Of a DNA stretch of 64,000 bases, positions 1 through 9,589 are shown in pieces; positions within the stretch are counted from its first letter, which is position 1; each line of letters opens with the position of its first letter. A program made the translations under genes and the position numbers. Origin of the DNA: Pseudomonas sp. B28(2017) (GTDB taxonomy: Bacteria > Pseudomonadota > Gammaproteobacteria > Pseudomonadales > Pseudomonadaceae). The notes under the pieces are model-generated. The model was not told where the DNA came from. It searched no databases and saw nothing but the letters and a program-made list of their open reading frames with translations. The stretch lies in the NCBI RefSeq assembly GCF_002113025.1, contig NZ_NEJH01000002.1, positions 310,001 through 374,000 of the forward strand, in the 5' to 3' direction.

Positions 1-393
1 AGTGAACTGGACTTCACCAACGCCGTGAGCATCGCCGGCACGGTAGTCCCGGCCCTGACCGTGCGCCGCACCGATACCAGCATCTCCCTGGCCGACGGCG
101 AAAGCTTCGTCATCAGCGGCCTGATCAGCACCCACAATGATTCCCAGGTGAACAAGTTTCCGGGGCTGGGCGATATCCCGGTGCTGGGCGCGTTTTTCCG
201 CGACAACACCATCAACCGTGAAGAGCGCGAACTGCTGATGATCGTCACCCCGCATCTGGTCCAGCCACTGGCGGCCAATGCACAATTGCCATCATTGCCT
301 GGCGAACAGCTGCGCAATTATGACCCGAACTTCTACCGCATGTTTTTCCTCGAAAATGGCGACTTCGACAGTCGCAGCGGGCTCTCGCAATGA
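1..393 (+). CDS. rcpA: Tad secretin RcpA/CpaC, C-terminal part
   Basis: This is the C-terminal 130 residues of an outer-membrane secretin; the start lies outside the window. The frame is open from base 1. Secretin-type features are the GES(F)VISGL stretch, the G-DIPVLGAFFR segment and ELLMIVTPHLVQP near the end, typical of the CpaC/RcpA branch. It would form the outer-membrane channel through which the Flp pilus is extruded. Its stop overlaps an in-frame upstream ATG of the next reading frame. It sits on the plus strand, convergent with the rest of the pilus genes, which is unusual for a tad locus. Confidence 0.9.
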   Translation, partial: SELDFTNAVSIAGTVVPALTVRRTDTSISLADGESFVISGLISTHNDSQVNKFPGLGDIPVLGAFFRDNTINREERELLMIVTPHLVQPLAANAQLPSLPGEQLRNYDPNFYRMFFLENGDFDSRSGLSQ

Positions 394-512
394 ACCGAAG
401 CCTGAACCGGACTTGCCTCACCCTCACTCGTAACGGCGACGTTGAACGCTTGCCGGGCCAGCTGTATTGCCATTGGCCAGGCGTTCAACCTGTTGTCGCC
501 AGAGGACCTTCG

Positions 513-1226
513 ATGAAAGCAGTCATTGCAATAGCGGCGACATTGATGCTCGCAGGGTGTGCCAGCAATGGCACTGTTTCGCGGCCGGCCAGCTGTGCCA
601 AGCCCGGTTCGGAGCAAGAACTGTCCCTGAACCTGGCCGACAACATGGCCGACGAAGGCCGTTTGTATGCCAGCCTGGCGAATCTGGAAGGTTTGCCCGA
701 TAACCTGGTCCAGGTTCGCCTGCGCAAGGCTCGCGTGCTGCGCTTGATGGGCCGTAGCGGCGACGCGCAGCCGTTGTACGAAAGCCTGCTCGGCACCTGT
801 CTGGCGGCTGAAGGGGAACATGGCCTGGGCCAGTTGGCCGCCGCCAGGAATGATAACGCCAGCGCTGCCACTCACCTCGAACGTGCGGTGAAGATGGCCC
901 CCACTGACGAAAAAATGCGCAATGACCTGGGGGTCGTCTATCTCAATCAGCGACGGATCCCCGAAGCACGCTTTGAGTTCATGACCGCCATGGAGCTCAA
1001 GCAGGCCAACACACTGGCGGCACTCAATATGGTGACGCTGCTGATCTACCAGGATAACTGGAAGGCAGCTGCCGAACTCGTGACCCGCGCCGACTTGAGC
1101 CCCAAGCAAGTCGCCGAGGCTCAAACCCGCGCGGAAAAACTCAAGGCCTCCGCCAAAAAAGTGGTGGCCGCCGAGGAGAATCGCAAGACTGAGGTAGCCG
1201 ATGCCTCTTCCAGTGCGAACAAGTAG
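513..1226 (+). CDS. tadD: TadD-like TPR lipoprotein
   Basis: A 237-residue protein beginning with a lipoprotein signal (MKAVIAIAATLMLAGC, Cys16 as the lipidated residue), followed by tetratricopeptide-like helices (around residues 60-190, with an AATHLERAVKMAPTD and a NDLGVVYLNQ segment). TadD lipoproteins help localise or assemble the Tad secretin. The frame is open back to an ATG at 390 that overlaps rcpA, but the lipobox fits only the ATG at 513. The C terminus is charged and Lys/Ala-rich. It lies directly after rcpA and 18 nt before the next gene. Confidence 0.85.
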   Translation: MKAVIAIAATLMLAGCASNGTVSRPASCAKPGSEQELSLNLADNMADEGRLYASLANLEGLPDNLVQVRLRKARVLRLMGRSGDAQPLYESLLGTCLAAEGEHGLGQLAAARNDNASAATHLERAVKMAPTDEKMRNDLGVVYLNQRRIPEARFEFMTAMELKQANTLAALNMVTLLIYQDNWKAAAELVTRADLSPKQVAEAQTRAEKLKASAKKVVAAEENRKTEVADASSSANK

Positions 1227-1244
1227 AACGTACGAGGAGTCAAG

Positions 1245-1520
1245 ATGAAGACCAAAAGGCTGTTGATCCTGTACATGGCTTGCCTGTCCACCACTGCCTG
1301 GGCCATTGAACCGGGCCCCTCTTCGCCGTATCAACAAGGCACCGAACAGTGGTTGCAGCTGCAGATTCGCGGCGTGGTTGCCTCCCCTATACGGCAAACC
1401 GCTTCGGCCACCGAACGTGACCTGGCCATGCAGCGCTGGCTGAATAGCTTCAGCTACCCGATTCCGGAGTTTTATGACCAGGATCAAGCGGGAGATCTGA
1501 GCATCAGCGGCAGTAACTGA
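1245..1520 (+). CDS. DUF3613-type small exported protein of the tad locus
   Basis: A 91-residue protein with an N-terminal signal peptide (MKTKRLLILYMACLSTTAWA). The mature part is Gln/Trp-containing (GTEQWLQLQIRG, MQRWLNSF) and resembles the DUF3613 proteins found next to tad genes in pseudomonads. A good GAGG ribosome site precedes the ATG. Function is not known; its position as the last gene of the rcpA-tadD unit suggests a periplasmic accessory role in pilus assembly. Confidence 0.7.
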   Translation: MKTKRLLILYMACLSTTAWAIEPGPSSPYQQGTEQWLQLQIRGVVASPIRQTASATERDLAMQRWLNSFSYPIPEFYDQDQAGDLSISGSN

Positions 1521-1561
1521 GGCTTATCGATGGGTGATCAGCTTCTGGCCCGGACCAGAGT

Positions 1562-1587
1562 AGCCTGGCTGCAAAGCCAGGCTTTTT
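1562..1587 (+). terminator. Rho-independent terminator after the rcpA unit
   Basis: A perfect 9-bp stem AGCCTGGCT / AGCCAGGCT with a GCAA tetraloop is followed by a T run. It closes the plus-strand rcpA-tadD-DUF3613 unit before the convergent tadC. Confidence 0.85.
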
Positions 1588-1735
1588 GTCGTGTGCAGCA
1601 AAAGCGCTGGTATCTACGCACTATCCATCTGTGGACGGATTTCCCCGAAGCAGATGTGTAGATAATTGACAGGACAGTGCTGGTCAGGTTCGGGTGGCAA
1701 GGCTGTCGCACTCGACAGCCTCAAGCCGTTTGACC

Positions 1736-2698
1736 TCATCCGAAGGCTCTCAACACCCCGATCAGGGCTGGACCGATGGCAACCAGAAAGAAGCTCGGCC
1801 ACAGGCAAAAAATCAACGGAAATATGAGTTTGGTACCGATTTTTGCCCCAGCCTCTTCCGCAGCCTGGGTGCGCCGGTCGCGGAACTCATCGGCATAGAT
1901 ACGCAGGGTGTCGGCCACGCTGGTACCGAAGCGGATGCTCTGCGCCAACAGGCTGACCAACCCTTGCACGTCATCCAGACCGGTGCGCACAGCCAGTTGC
2001 TTGAGTGCCTCGGTACTGGTAATGCCCGCGCGAATTTGCGCATTGACCTGTGCCAGTTCCTCCGCAAGCTCAACGTGGCTGACCGACATCTCCTCAGCCA
2101 CGCGTTCGATGGTCGTGGGCAGGGCCAGGCCCGATTCCACGCAGACGACCATCAGATCCAGTGCATCCGGAAACGCGACACGCAGCCGGTTTTGCCGCGC
2201 CTCCTTACGCTTACTGACATACAGTGCCGGCAGCAGCCAGCCAATACCGACCGCCATGATCACTACCAACAGGCCGATCATCAATGTGACCTTGGGGATC
2301 AACGGCAACAGCAACAACGCAAGGCCGGCCAATGACAGCGGTAACATCAGGCGCACCGCCCAGTACATTTGCACCGCCGAAGAGGAACGGTAACCGGCAT
2401 GCATCAACAAGGTGCGGGTTGCGGACGTCTTGGTCGACTCGACCGAAGAAAAGCGCTGGCCGACCCGCTCCAGCAGCAATTGCAGGTTACCCGGAGCCTC
2501 CTGCTCGACCGTATTGCCTGAATGACCACGCTTGATCAATGCCAGGCGACGTTGCACCGGGTCCTGGAGGCCAAACATCAGCAACATCAGGGCAACGACC
2601 GCAAACACTGTACTCAAACCGATCACGCTGATGAACAATATGCGCGCCAGTTCTTCGCTCCCCGTAACCCGACTGAACAACCCCAGTAGAAAGTCCAT
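1736..2698 (-). CDS. tadC: Tad inner-membrane platform protein TadC
   Basis: A 320-residue type II secretion F-domain (GspF/TadC) protein. It has hydrophobic segments near residues 18-42, 105-150 and the C terminus, and a central cytoplasmic helical domain (DALDLMVVCVESGLALPTTIERVAEE) typical of the family. TadB and TadC together form the inner-membrane base of the pilus machine that the TadA ATPase acts on. It is the last gene of the minus-strand unit, 30 nt after tadB. Confidence 0.93.
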   Translation of the reverse strand: MDFLLGLFSRVTGSEELARILFISVIGLSTVFAVVALMLLMFGLQDPVQRRLALIKRGHSGNTVEQEAPGNLQLLLERVGQRFSSVESTKTSATRTLLMHAGYRSSSAVQMYWAVRLMLPLSLAGLALLLLPLIPKVTLMIGLLVVIMAVGIGWLLPALYVSKRKEARQNRLRVAFPDALDLMVVCVESGLALPTTIERVAEEMSVSHVELAEELAQVNAQIRAGITSTEALKQLAVRTGLDDVQGLVSLLAQSIRFGTSVADTLRIYADEFRDRRTQAAEEAGAKIGTKLIFPLIFCLWPSFFLVAIGPALIGVLRAFG

Positions 2699-2728
2699 GA
2701 ACCTGTACCTCCCGGTAGCGAATACCGC

Positions 2729-3715
2729 TTAAACCTGAATCCGGATGATTTTTCTGATCCAGAAAATCCCGATCAGCATGGCGACAAAAGCCCCGATGAT
2801 CAGCTTATGGCCCGTGGGATCATTGACCAGTACAGGAAGGTAACTGGGGCTTGTAACGATGATTGCGATCGCCAGTACGAAAGGAATCGCCACCAGCACC
2901 CATGCCGACATACGCCCCTCCGCCGACAAGGTCTTGACCTTGCGCTGGAAGCGGAAGCGTCCACGGATCAGCCGACTCAGGCGCTCCAGCACTTCCGTCA
3001 GATTGCCGCCGGTCTCGCGATGGATGAGGATCGAGGTCACCAGCATCATCACCGTCATGCTCGGCATGCGTTCCAGCAGGCCGAGCATGGCCCGGCGTAC
3101 ATCGTTGCCATAGTTGATATCGGCGAAGGTCAGGCCGAACTCATGAGCGACCGCCCCCTGATGCTCCTCGGCGACCAGGCGCAGGGTTTCGTTGAACGGG
3201 TGCCCGGCACGCAGGGCCCGGCACATGGCATCCAGCGCATCTGGCAAACCTTCCTCGAACTGCGCAAAACGCTTGTTGCGATCACGCAGGATTTTCAGGA
3301 CCGGGATCCAGGCCACCACAAAAGCCACCGCCAGCGCCATCCACCAAATAGCCGAAACCATCAGGACCAGGGTGCCAGCCGCAACGCCAAGAGCAAGCCC
3401 GAGCAATATCACCCGATAAGCACGATATTCATGGCCCGACTGCTCGATCAGCTGTGTCAGGTCCCCCATGAAAGGCAACTGCTCGAGCATCGCCTCAAGT
3501 GGCGACAAGCGCGTCAGGTACTTCTGCCTCAGTACCGTTTGCATGTTGGGTAGATGGTTGGCTTTCTCCAGTACATGCAAGCGGCTGCGGATGAGCTTGC
3601 GCATCTTCCCGGCCTCGCCGAATACCGGCACCGCCACGCCTTGGGACAGAAGAAAGACGGCAATAAACACCATGCCGAGGAACATCAGAATGAATTCACC
3701 AGGAATATTGTTCAT
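2729..3715 (-). CDS. tadB: Tad inner-membrane platform protein TadB
   Basis: A 328-residue GspF/TadB protein with an N-terminal membrane segment, a paired hydrophobic region around residues 110-145, the F-domain ([29 protein letters not shown]) and two C-terminal membrane helices. The start chosen is the ATG whose first base overlaps the tadA stop (ATGA); an upstream in-frame start would lie inside tadA. It partners TadC as the second platform subunit. Confidence 0.93.
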   Translation of the reverse strand: MNNIPGEFILMFLGMVFIAVFLLSQGVAVPVFGEAGKMRKLIRSRLHVLEKANHLPNMQTVLRQKYLTRLSPLEAMLEQLPFMGDLTQLIEQSGHEYRAYRVILLGLALGVAAGTLVLMVSAIWWMALAVAFVVAWIPVLKILRDRNKRFAQFEEGLPDALDAMCRALRAGHPFNETLRLVAEEHQGAVAHEFGLTFADINYGNDVRRAMLGLLERMPSMTVMMLVTSILIHRETGGNLTEVLERLSRLIRGRFRFQRKVKTLSAEGRMSAWVLVAIPFVLAIAIIVTSPSYLPVLVNDPTGHKLIIGAFVAMLIGIFWIRKIIRIQV

Positions 3716-5154
3716 GGCTGCCGTGCCTCCATCCACTCAGGCCTGAACATCGTCAACGGCAACTCGATGCCGCGCTTGGCCAGCACATCGCGGAAGGCGG
3801 GGATCATGCCGCTGGGCCGATAATCACCCAACACCTCGCCGTTTTCGCCCACGCCATGGCGCGCGAAGGAGAAGATTTCGGTCATGGTGATGATCTCGCC
3901 CTCCATGCCGTTGATTTCCTGCACGCTGACCAGCCTGCGCTTGCCGTCCTCCTGGCGTTCCAGCTGGATCACCACATCGATGGCTGAAGCAATCTGCTGA
4001 CGCATGGCCTTGATCGGGAAGGTCGCCCCGGTCATGGAAACCATGTTCTCGATCCGGCCCAACGCATCGCGCGGGGTGTTGGCGTGGATCGTGGTCAACG
4101 AGCCGTCGTGGCCGGTGTTCATCGCCGTCAGCATGTCCAGCGCCTCGACGCCACGCACCTCGCCGATCACGATGCGGTCCGGACGCATCCGCAGGCTGTT
4201 GCGCACCAATTCCCGCTGACTCACCTCGCCACGCCCCTCGATGTTCGAAGGCCGGGTTTCCAGGCGCACTACGTGGGGCTGCTGCAGTTGCAGTTCGGCC
4301 GAGTCCTCGATGGTGACAATGCGCTCGTTTTGCGGAATGAAACTGGACAGGACATTGAGCATGGTGGTCTTGCCGCTGCCGGTGCCGCCGGAAATCAGCA
4401 CGTTCATGCGCCCACGGACAATTGCCTTGAGCAGCAGGGCAATGGCCGGGGTCAAGGTCCCTACCTGGATCAGGCTCTCGGTATTGAGCAGGTCCACCGC
4501 AAAGCGCCGGATCGACATGCTCGGGCCGTCGATGGCCAGCGGCGGGATAATCGCGTTGACCCGCGAACCGTCCTTGAGCCGGGCATCCACCAACGGCGAG
4601 GACTCATCAATACGCCGCCCCAGGCTGGAGACGATGCGGTCGATGATGTTCAGCAAATGCTGATCATCGCGAAAGCGCACATCAGTGCGTTGCAGTTTGC
4701 CAAAGCGCTCGACATATACCGAGGCAGAGCCGTTGACCAGAATGTCGGACACGCTGTGATCAGCCAGCAACGGCTCCAGCGGGCCAAGGCCGAGCACCTC
4801 GTCGGTGATCTGCTTGATGATCAACTGGCGGCTGGAAGTACTCACCGGTGCCGAATGCTCATCGAGCAGGCGCTGGCAAATATCGCGGATCTGCCGCGCG
4901 GCCTCGGCCTGTTCAAGGGAGTCCAGCAAGGACAGGTCCATGACCTTGAGCAACTGCTGGTAGATCTTTTCCCGCCACTCGGCCTCCACCGGGGTGACCT
5001 GGCTTCTGGTTTCGTAAACAACATCCGGGGTTGCACGCTCCCACGCCATTATTTCCTCTGCCGGATCCGGCAGGTCGTCACCCGGCTGATTGGCCGACGA
5101 CGGGGCGGTTTTACCGGACTGTTTGCGCAAGCGGTTACGAAAGTCGCTGATCAT
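3712..5154 (-). CDS. tadA: Tad pilus assembly ATPase TadA/CpaF
   Basis: A 480-residue secretion ATPase of the VirB11/CpaF type. It has an N-terminal domain (about 60-200), Walker A GGTGSGKT at 256-263, an Asp/His box region ([18 protein letters not shown]) and [18 protein letters not shown]. It powers extension, and in this system probably retraction, of Flp pili at the cytoplasmic face. It lies 3 nt after tadZ and overlaps tadB by 4 nt, indicating translational coupling. Confidence 0.96.
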   Translation of the reverse strand: MISDFRNRLRKQSGKTAPSSANQPGDDLPDPAEEIMAWERATPDVVYETRSQVTPVEAEWREKIYQQLLKVMDLSLLDSLEQAEAARQIRDICQRLLDEHSAPVSTSSRQLIIKQITDEVLGLGPLEPLLADHSVSDILVNGSASVYVERFGKLQRTDVRFRDDQHLLNIIDRIVSSLGRRIDESSPLVDARLKDGSRVNAIIPPLAIDGPSMSIRRFAVDLLNTESLIQVGTLTPAIALLLKAIVRGRMNVLISGGTGSGKTTMLNVLSSFIPQNERIVTIEDSAELQLQQPHVVRLETRPSNIEGRGEVSQRELVRNSLRMRPDRIVIGEVRGVEALDMLTAMNTGHDGSLTTIHANTPRDALGRIENMVSMTGATFPIKAMRQQIASAIDVVIQLERQEDGKRRLVSVQEINGMEGEIITMTEIFSFARHGVGENGEVLGDYRPSGMIPAFRDVLAKRGIELPLTMFRPEWMEARQP

Positions 5155-5157
5155 GGG

Positions 5158-6378
5158 TCACCCCCCGAAAAAACGGTTGAAGGCTCGTTTGAACACGCCT
5201 TTTTTTCCAGCCATCTGGTTGCCGAGCAGGTCATCGGCCACGTTGCGCAGAGCAACGGTGATCGCCGCCTTCGGCGCATGCACACCCAACGGCACGCCGG
5301 TGTTCTGGCTCTGGCTGACCAGGTTGAAGTCGTTGGGCAATTTCGACAGGTTCGTGCAGCGCAGCGCCTCGCCGATATCCTTGAGGTTGACCGCTGCCGC
5401 CTTGTCATAGCGGTTGACCACTATCTGCAATTGATCCCCGCGCACGCCCAGGTCTTCGCGAAGAATCCGCACCAGGGAGCTGGCATCGCGCAGATGGCTG
5501 ACGCTCTGCTGCACCACCACGTACACCCGATCCGCCTGTTCCAGCACCGAGCCGGTGAGGTGGTCGATTTGCCGTGGCAGATCGATCACTACCCAGTCAT
5601 AGCTGGCGCGAGCCAACTGCAACAAGGTGTCAAGTTGCTCGGGCTGGGCATCCTGCGGCAAACACAGCTCACCGGCCCGGCCACCCAGCACATGCAAGGT
5701 CGGGCTGAAGTGGCTGCAAAAACCCCGTAGCGCAACGCTGTCCATGCCGTCGATCTGATGCAACACCTCAAGATGGCTGTGGGTTTGCGCCACATCCAGG
5801 TAGTGCGTCACGCTGCCGAATTGCAGGTCCATATCCAGCAACAGGGTACTGCCTCCTCTCATGCTGAGCTGCTGAGCCAGGTTGCAGGCCAGCATGGTGC
5901 CGCCGGAACCGCCCTTGGAGCTGGTCACGGCGATCAGTTTTCCTTCTGTACCACTGCCGGTCCGAACCTCCATGACCAGCCGATTCAAGGCGGCCACCAG
6001 TTCCGTCTCGGCAACGGGCTCCGGAAGCACGTCACGGGCGCCGGCCTGCATCGCCAGACGCATGCCTTCCTGTTCGCTCAGCAGCCCGCAGATCAGCATC
6101 GGCGGACGCTCATGGGCCGGGCGCTGCAACAGTGCCGCCAGCTCCTCGCGCCACAGGTGGCTGACACGCAACAGCAACAGATCGGGCATCCGCTCCAGGC
6201 CATAGAGCGGGTCGACATGTCCATTGCTCACCAGGCGGGTGCTCACCTCCAGGCTGGGCATGCGTTGGCAGACGCTCTGCAGGTCGCGCAACGACGTGGC
6301 ATCACGGCTGCTGATCAGTAACCTGAGCCCCGCTTTTCCGGTCGAAGCAGAGAGTGGAGTGTCCTTGGTATTCAGCAT
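5158..6378 (-). CDS. tadZ: Tad localisation ATPase TadZ/CpaE
   Basis: A 406-residue protein with an N-terminal receiver-like region (about 20-135) followed by a MinD/ParA-type ATPase domain with a deviant Walker A (SSKGGSGGTMLACNLA), where the usual Lys-Thr pair is replaced, as in many TadZ proteins. TadZ marks the cell pole or site of pilus assembly. The start at 6378 overlaps the end of the preceding gene by 7 nt. The longer open frame upstream is non-coding shadow. Confidence 0.9.
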   Translation of the reverse strand: MLNTKDTPLSASTGKAGLRLLISSRDATSLRDLQSVCQRMPSLEVSTRLVSNGHVDPLYGLERMPDLLLLRVSHLWREELAALLQRPAHERPPMLICGLLSEQEGMRLAMQAGARDVLPEPVAETELVAALNRLVMEVRTGSGTEGKLIAVTSSKGGSGGTMLACNLAQQLSMRGGSTLLLDMDLQFGSVTHYLDVAQTHSHLEVLHQIDGMDSVALRGFCSHFSPTLHVLGGRAGELCLPQDAQPEQLDTLLQLARASYDWVVIDLPRQIDHLTGSVLEQADRVYVVVQQSVSHLRDASSLVRILREDLGVRGDQLQIVVNRYDKAAAVNLKDIGEALRCTNLSKLPNDFNLVSQSQNTGVPLGVHAPKAAITVALRNVADDLLGNQMAGKKGVFKRAFNRFFGG

Positions 6379-6866
6379 GGCGTGATCTCCCCGGAATCGG
6401 AATGACGCCCGAGGCTTTCGCGTGGCAACGTTGCCCTGAATGCAGGCAAGGTAATGGGCACACCGAACCCGGGAATGAACAGATTGAAAACGAAGTTTTG
6501 CAGACTTAACTGGACATAGCGGATGGCACGGAAGCCATTGGCCCCACTCGTATCGGCAGGGTTTGCCACCACAGCACCGTTTGCGTCCAGATAGCTCAGC
6601 GTCAGGTTGGTGGTGGCCAGATTGCCGATCAGTTGGCTCGTACCCGCATCGCCCGCGGCATTGAAGATCGCCCGCCGCAACACCACCGGATCGCTGATAT
6701 TGCACACCGCCGCCAGGCGCGTGCCACGGCGCACGGCTTCATCCAGTGCATTGACCGTAAAGTACAGGCGGCCCATTTCCACTACACCGAACAACAGTGT
6801 GAACACCAGCAGACCAATGATGGCGAACTCCACCGTATAGGTGCCGCGCATATGTTTTCTGTTCAT
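6372..6866 (-). CDS. TadE/TadG-like minor pseudopilin (second copy)
   Basis: A 164-residue protein with a short basic N terminus and a hydrophobic helix carrying the TadE signature (GTYTVEFAIIGLLVFTLLFGVVEMGRLYF). TadE-like proteins are prepilin-peptidase-processed pseudopilins. The start overlaps the stop of the upstream tadE by one base (TGATG), so translation is probably coupled. The Glu near the processing site (TVEFA) is retained. Confidence 0.85.
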   Translation of the reverse strand: MNRKHMRGTYTVEFAIIGLLVFTLLFGVVEMGRLYFTVNALDEAVRRGTRLAAVCNISDPVVLRRAIFNAAGDAGTSQLIGNLATTNLTLSYLDANGAVVANPADTSGANGFRAIRYVQLSLQNFVFNLFIPGFGVPITLPAFRATLPRESLGRHSDSGEITPC

Positions 6867-7345
6867 CACAGTGCCCTCATCACGGTAGTGGCAACCAGCG
6901 GAATGCTCAGTGCAATCGAGTTGCCTACAAAACCGGGAAGTGATCCGGTGCAATTGCCACCGCCAATCACAGGGCAAAACGTGTAAGTGATGGTGACCCG
7001 CACATGGTCGGTGCCCACCGCGGCAACGACCACATTGCCAGTCGTCAACCCTGACACCACCGCGGTCCCGGTGTTGGCAGGTACGCCATACACCGCAACG
7101 TTTTTCGTCTGGGTCAGTAACGTACTGCTCAGGGAAACCATGCCAAGCGTCGAGTTCCATGCCTGACTGGCGACAAAACGGTCGGCATCGCGACTGGCCT
7201 GCAGCAATACGTTGTACTGATAGAGCATGCGGCCAAACTCGCCGAAAGCCAGCATCATCAACAGCAACACCGGCAGGACCAGGGTGAATTCCACCATGGC
7301 CAGGCCTTGCTGGCGCTGCCGACTTTTAAATCCATGAACTCTCAT
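6866..7345 (-). CDS. tadE: TadE-like minor pseudopilin
   Basis: A 159-residue TadE-family protein. A basic leader (MRVHGFKSRQRQQG) is followed by LAMVEFTLVLPVLLLMMLAFGEFGRMLYQYN, the canonical TadE helix with Glu at +5 after the Gly processing site. It has two Cys residues late in the sequence (FCPVIGGGNC), possibly a disulfide. It lies 8 nt after tadG. Confidence 0.88.
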   Translation of the reverse strand: MRVHGFKSRQRQQGLAMVEFTLVLPVLLLMMLAFGEFGRMLYQYNVLLQASRDADRFVASQAWNSTLGMVSLSSTLLTQTKNVAVYGVPANTGTAVVSGLTTGNVVVAAVGTDHVRVTITYTFCPVIGGGNCTGSLPGFVGNSIALSIPLVATTVMRAL

Positions 7346-7353
7346 GACGCCCC

Positions 7354-8697
7354 CTAAGAGTCAGTGCTCGGAGTACCGCTGCCGTTGAGATAGGTTTTGT
7401 ACAGCTGGATGATCTGCGGGCCGGAATCGGTCGACGGCGAGGGGCCGGCCACGTTGTCGCCTTCGCATTCGCGCACAAACTGGCCGAAAATCTGCGCTTG
7501 CGTGCCGCCGCCATCCATAGGCTGCACCACGAAATAGCAGCCAAAGCCCAGGACAGGGATGGTGGTTGAACCACCCTGTTTGCCAGTGCAGTTGCCAACG
7601 ACAATTTTCAGCATCCGACGCTCGAAGACTCCTCCGCTCTGACAACCACTTCCGGACCCCGCCACACAGGCGGCAACGCTTGCCTTCCAGTCGTTGTAGT
7701 CCAGTATCGCGTTACTACCCGCGGTGAGATTGCCATTACTCGAGGTGACGGGTTGTCCTTTGTAGAGCGTCTGCGCCGGGGTGACCGAGTCGTTGTAAGT
7801 GATCGCTGGACTGCTCGACGACGTCACCATGTCTGGCGGATAGTTCGAGGCACTGACCGGGCCGTTGTAGATGCCGAAGCGCGTATTCAAGCCTTGGGAC
7901 GCAGGGCCGACAGTGTTGCCGGGTGAGGTCTGGACAGTCTCCCCCACATTGCGGCAGACCGTGCCGCCACCGGCCAGGTCTTCTCTGACCGAACTGCCGC
8001 CCGAACCGAAATCGAGCAATTGAAAGTTGCCAGGGCCGATGGGGGACGAATTGTTGGCCGCTGACTTCAATACCTGCAAATCACCAAACTGGAAACCCCA
8101 GAACATGCCTGCGGCCGGGTTGTATTGTGTCGAGTCGCCACAGATCATCAACGGAGCGACATCGCATGGGTTGGTCGGGCTGGGACCCGCGGTGGCGATC
8201 GCCGCCACTGCCTTGGTTCCCAGGCCGCCAGTGCCGAAGACCTGGGCGAAATTCCAGAAAAATCCGGTCAGGCCAAAGCTCGGTACCGACACCCGAACGT
8301 ACTTGGCATTCGCCGGCCCGGGATAGGAGAACGGGCCATAGACGCTGCTTGCCAGTTCCACCACTGCAAATGCAGCAGCGTTACCGCCCACAGCCGTGGC
8401 CAGTTCGTTGTTGCCCGTGGCATTGGCATTCTGTACCAGCGTATTCAGCGCGGCGGTCTTCGTAGTGCTGGCACTGTTGCTGGCACCCGCCACCTGACTC
8501 AGGGTTTTGGCGCCACTCAGGGCGGCGGCATCCACCGCATTCTGCAGGCGCGTTTTGTTCAGCATCAGATGCCCGCCGTCCAGAGCCAGCGCGGCCATCA
8601 TGCCCATCACCGCCAACGCGATCACCATCAAAACACTCACCGATCCTTCCTGGCGCCTTGCCGTCGAAGTGAACGGCCGCTGAATACGAAGATTCAT
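7354..8697 (-). CDS. tadG: TadG-like pilus-associated protein
   Basis: A 447-residue protein with an N-terminal TadG/TadE-type helix (GSVSVLMVIALAVMGMMAALALDGGHLML, about residues 18-46), followed by a long Ser/Gly/Asn-rich extracytoplasmic domain with several Cys residues. TadG proteins are minor pseudopilins or surface-exposed anchors of Tad systems. Two adjacent ATGs exist (8700 and 8697); the second has better spacing from GAGGG. Confidence 0.85.
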   Translation of the reverse strand: MNLRIQRPFTSTARRQEGSVSVLMVIALAVMGMMAALALDGGHLMLNKTRLQNAVDAAALSGAKTLSQVAGASNSASTTKTAALNTLVQNANATGNNELATAVGGNAAAFAVVELASSVYGPFSYPGPANAKYVRVSVPSFGLTGFFWNFAQVFGTGGLGTKAVAAIATAGPSPTNPCDVAPLMICGDSTQYNPAAGMFWGFQFGDLQVLKSAANNSSPIGPGNFQLLDFGSGGSSVREDLAGGGTVCRNVGETVQTSPGNTVGPASQGLNTRFGIYNGPVSASNYPPDMVTSSSSPAITYNDSVTPAQTLYKGQPVTSSNGNLTAGSNAILDYNDWKASVAACVAGSGSGCQSGGVFERRMLKIVVGNCTGKQGGSTTIPVLGFGCYFVVQPMDGGGTQAQIFGQFVRECEGDNVAGPSPSTDSGPQIIQLYKTYLNGSGTPSTDS

Positions 8698-8758
8698 CAT
8701 CAAGCCCTCGATTGGCGATACTGATCCGGGCCGGCTCTGCCATTACCCTTGTGCCTTG

Positions 8759-9574
8759 TCAGCGAATGTTGACTACTTTGGCTTCGATCCCGCGGATCAC
8801 GGTGATACCTCCACCCCCGCCATTGCTGCGCTGTACCATGGGTTTTGGCGTCTCGGTGGTGGCCATAGCCATGGCCGCCGGAGCGGGGGCAGCAGGTGCA
8901 ACGGCCGGGCTTTTCTTCTCGAGGTTCAGTGGATTACGCAGCGCCAGTTGCAACTTGCCTTCCGTCTGCGCCGTTACCAGGGCTTCCGCTTCAGCGGCCG
9001 ACATCTCCAGGGTCACTGCGCGCACCACGACCGGTTGGGTCTTGTCGGTACCTGCGGTCTGATCCACTGCCAACACCCGCAAGTTCTCGAGGATGGTCCT
9101 GGACGTGGCGTTGTTACTGCCGGCATTGGTGGTTTTGGTCGCCAATACATCGACCCGGTTACCCGGCAGCAGGAAACCGCCCACGCCCACTACATCGTCC
9201 ACCCGTACCGATATGGCGCGTTTGTCAGGATCAATCAGGGAAGCCAGGGTGCTGCCCCCCAGGTGCTCGCTCAGACGCGCACCACGCACGATGTCGCCCC
9301 GCAGAATGTCGAACGTTGCGATCTTGCCCACGGCTTTTTCGCTGGCATCGAAGGCATCGTCCGGGATCGTATCCATGGGCATGCGTACGGTCGTGACCTG
9401 CTGGGCCTCGACCATCTGCCCGAATGGAATCTCTACCGTGGCGACCACCACGTTTCGAAGGTGGTCATCCGGGCTGGCATTGAGCCGCGCACTCAGCCAG
9501 GAGTCGGCCATCCATGCAGCGCCAAGGCCCATGGCCAGAGAAACGCCTATCAGGGTCAGCGTACGAGAGCTCAT
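8759..9574 (-). CDS. rcpC: Flp pilus assembly protein RcpC/CpaB
   Basis: A 271-residue CpaB/RcpC protein. It has an N-terminal membrane anchor (TLTLIGVSLAMGLGAAWMA), then SAF-type beta domains (VVVATVEIPFGQMVEAQQV; ISVRVDDVVGVGGFLLPGNRVDVLAT), and an Ala/Pro-rich linker near residues 220-245 before a Gly-rich tail. CpaB proteins are periplasmic partners of the secretin. In most tad loci this gene directly precedes rcpA; here rcpA is on the other strand about 8 kb away. Confidence 0.92.
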   Translation of the reverse strand: MSSRTLTLIGVSLAMGLGAAWMADSWLSARLNASPDDHLRNVVVATVEIPFGQMVEAQQVTTVRMPMDTIPDDAFDASEKAVGKIATFDILRGDIVRGARLSEHLGGSTLASLIDPDKRAISVRVDDVVGVGGFLLPGNRVDVLATKTTNAGSNNATSRTILENLRVLAVDQTAGTDKTQPVVVRAVTLEMSAAEAEALVTAQTEGKLQLALRNPLNLEKKSPAVAPAAPAPAAMAMATTETPKPMVQRSNGGGGGITVIRGIEAKVVNIR

Positions 9575-9589
9575 GTCAGTATCTCCGTA

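Noticed and set aside
390..512. Upstream extension of the TPR lipoprotein to an ATG overlapping rcpA
   Set aside because: The lipoprotein signal with its lipobox begins only at 513, and the extra 41 residues have no coding character.
4084..5730. 548-codon open frame on the plus strand
   Set aside because: It lies opposite tadA and tadZ and arises from GC-rich third positions. Its protein is His/Gln/Arg-rich with no motif.
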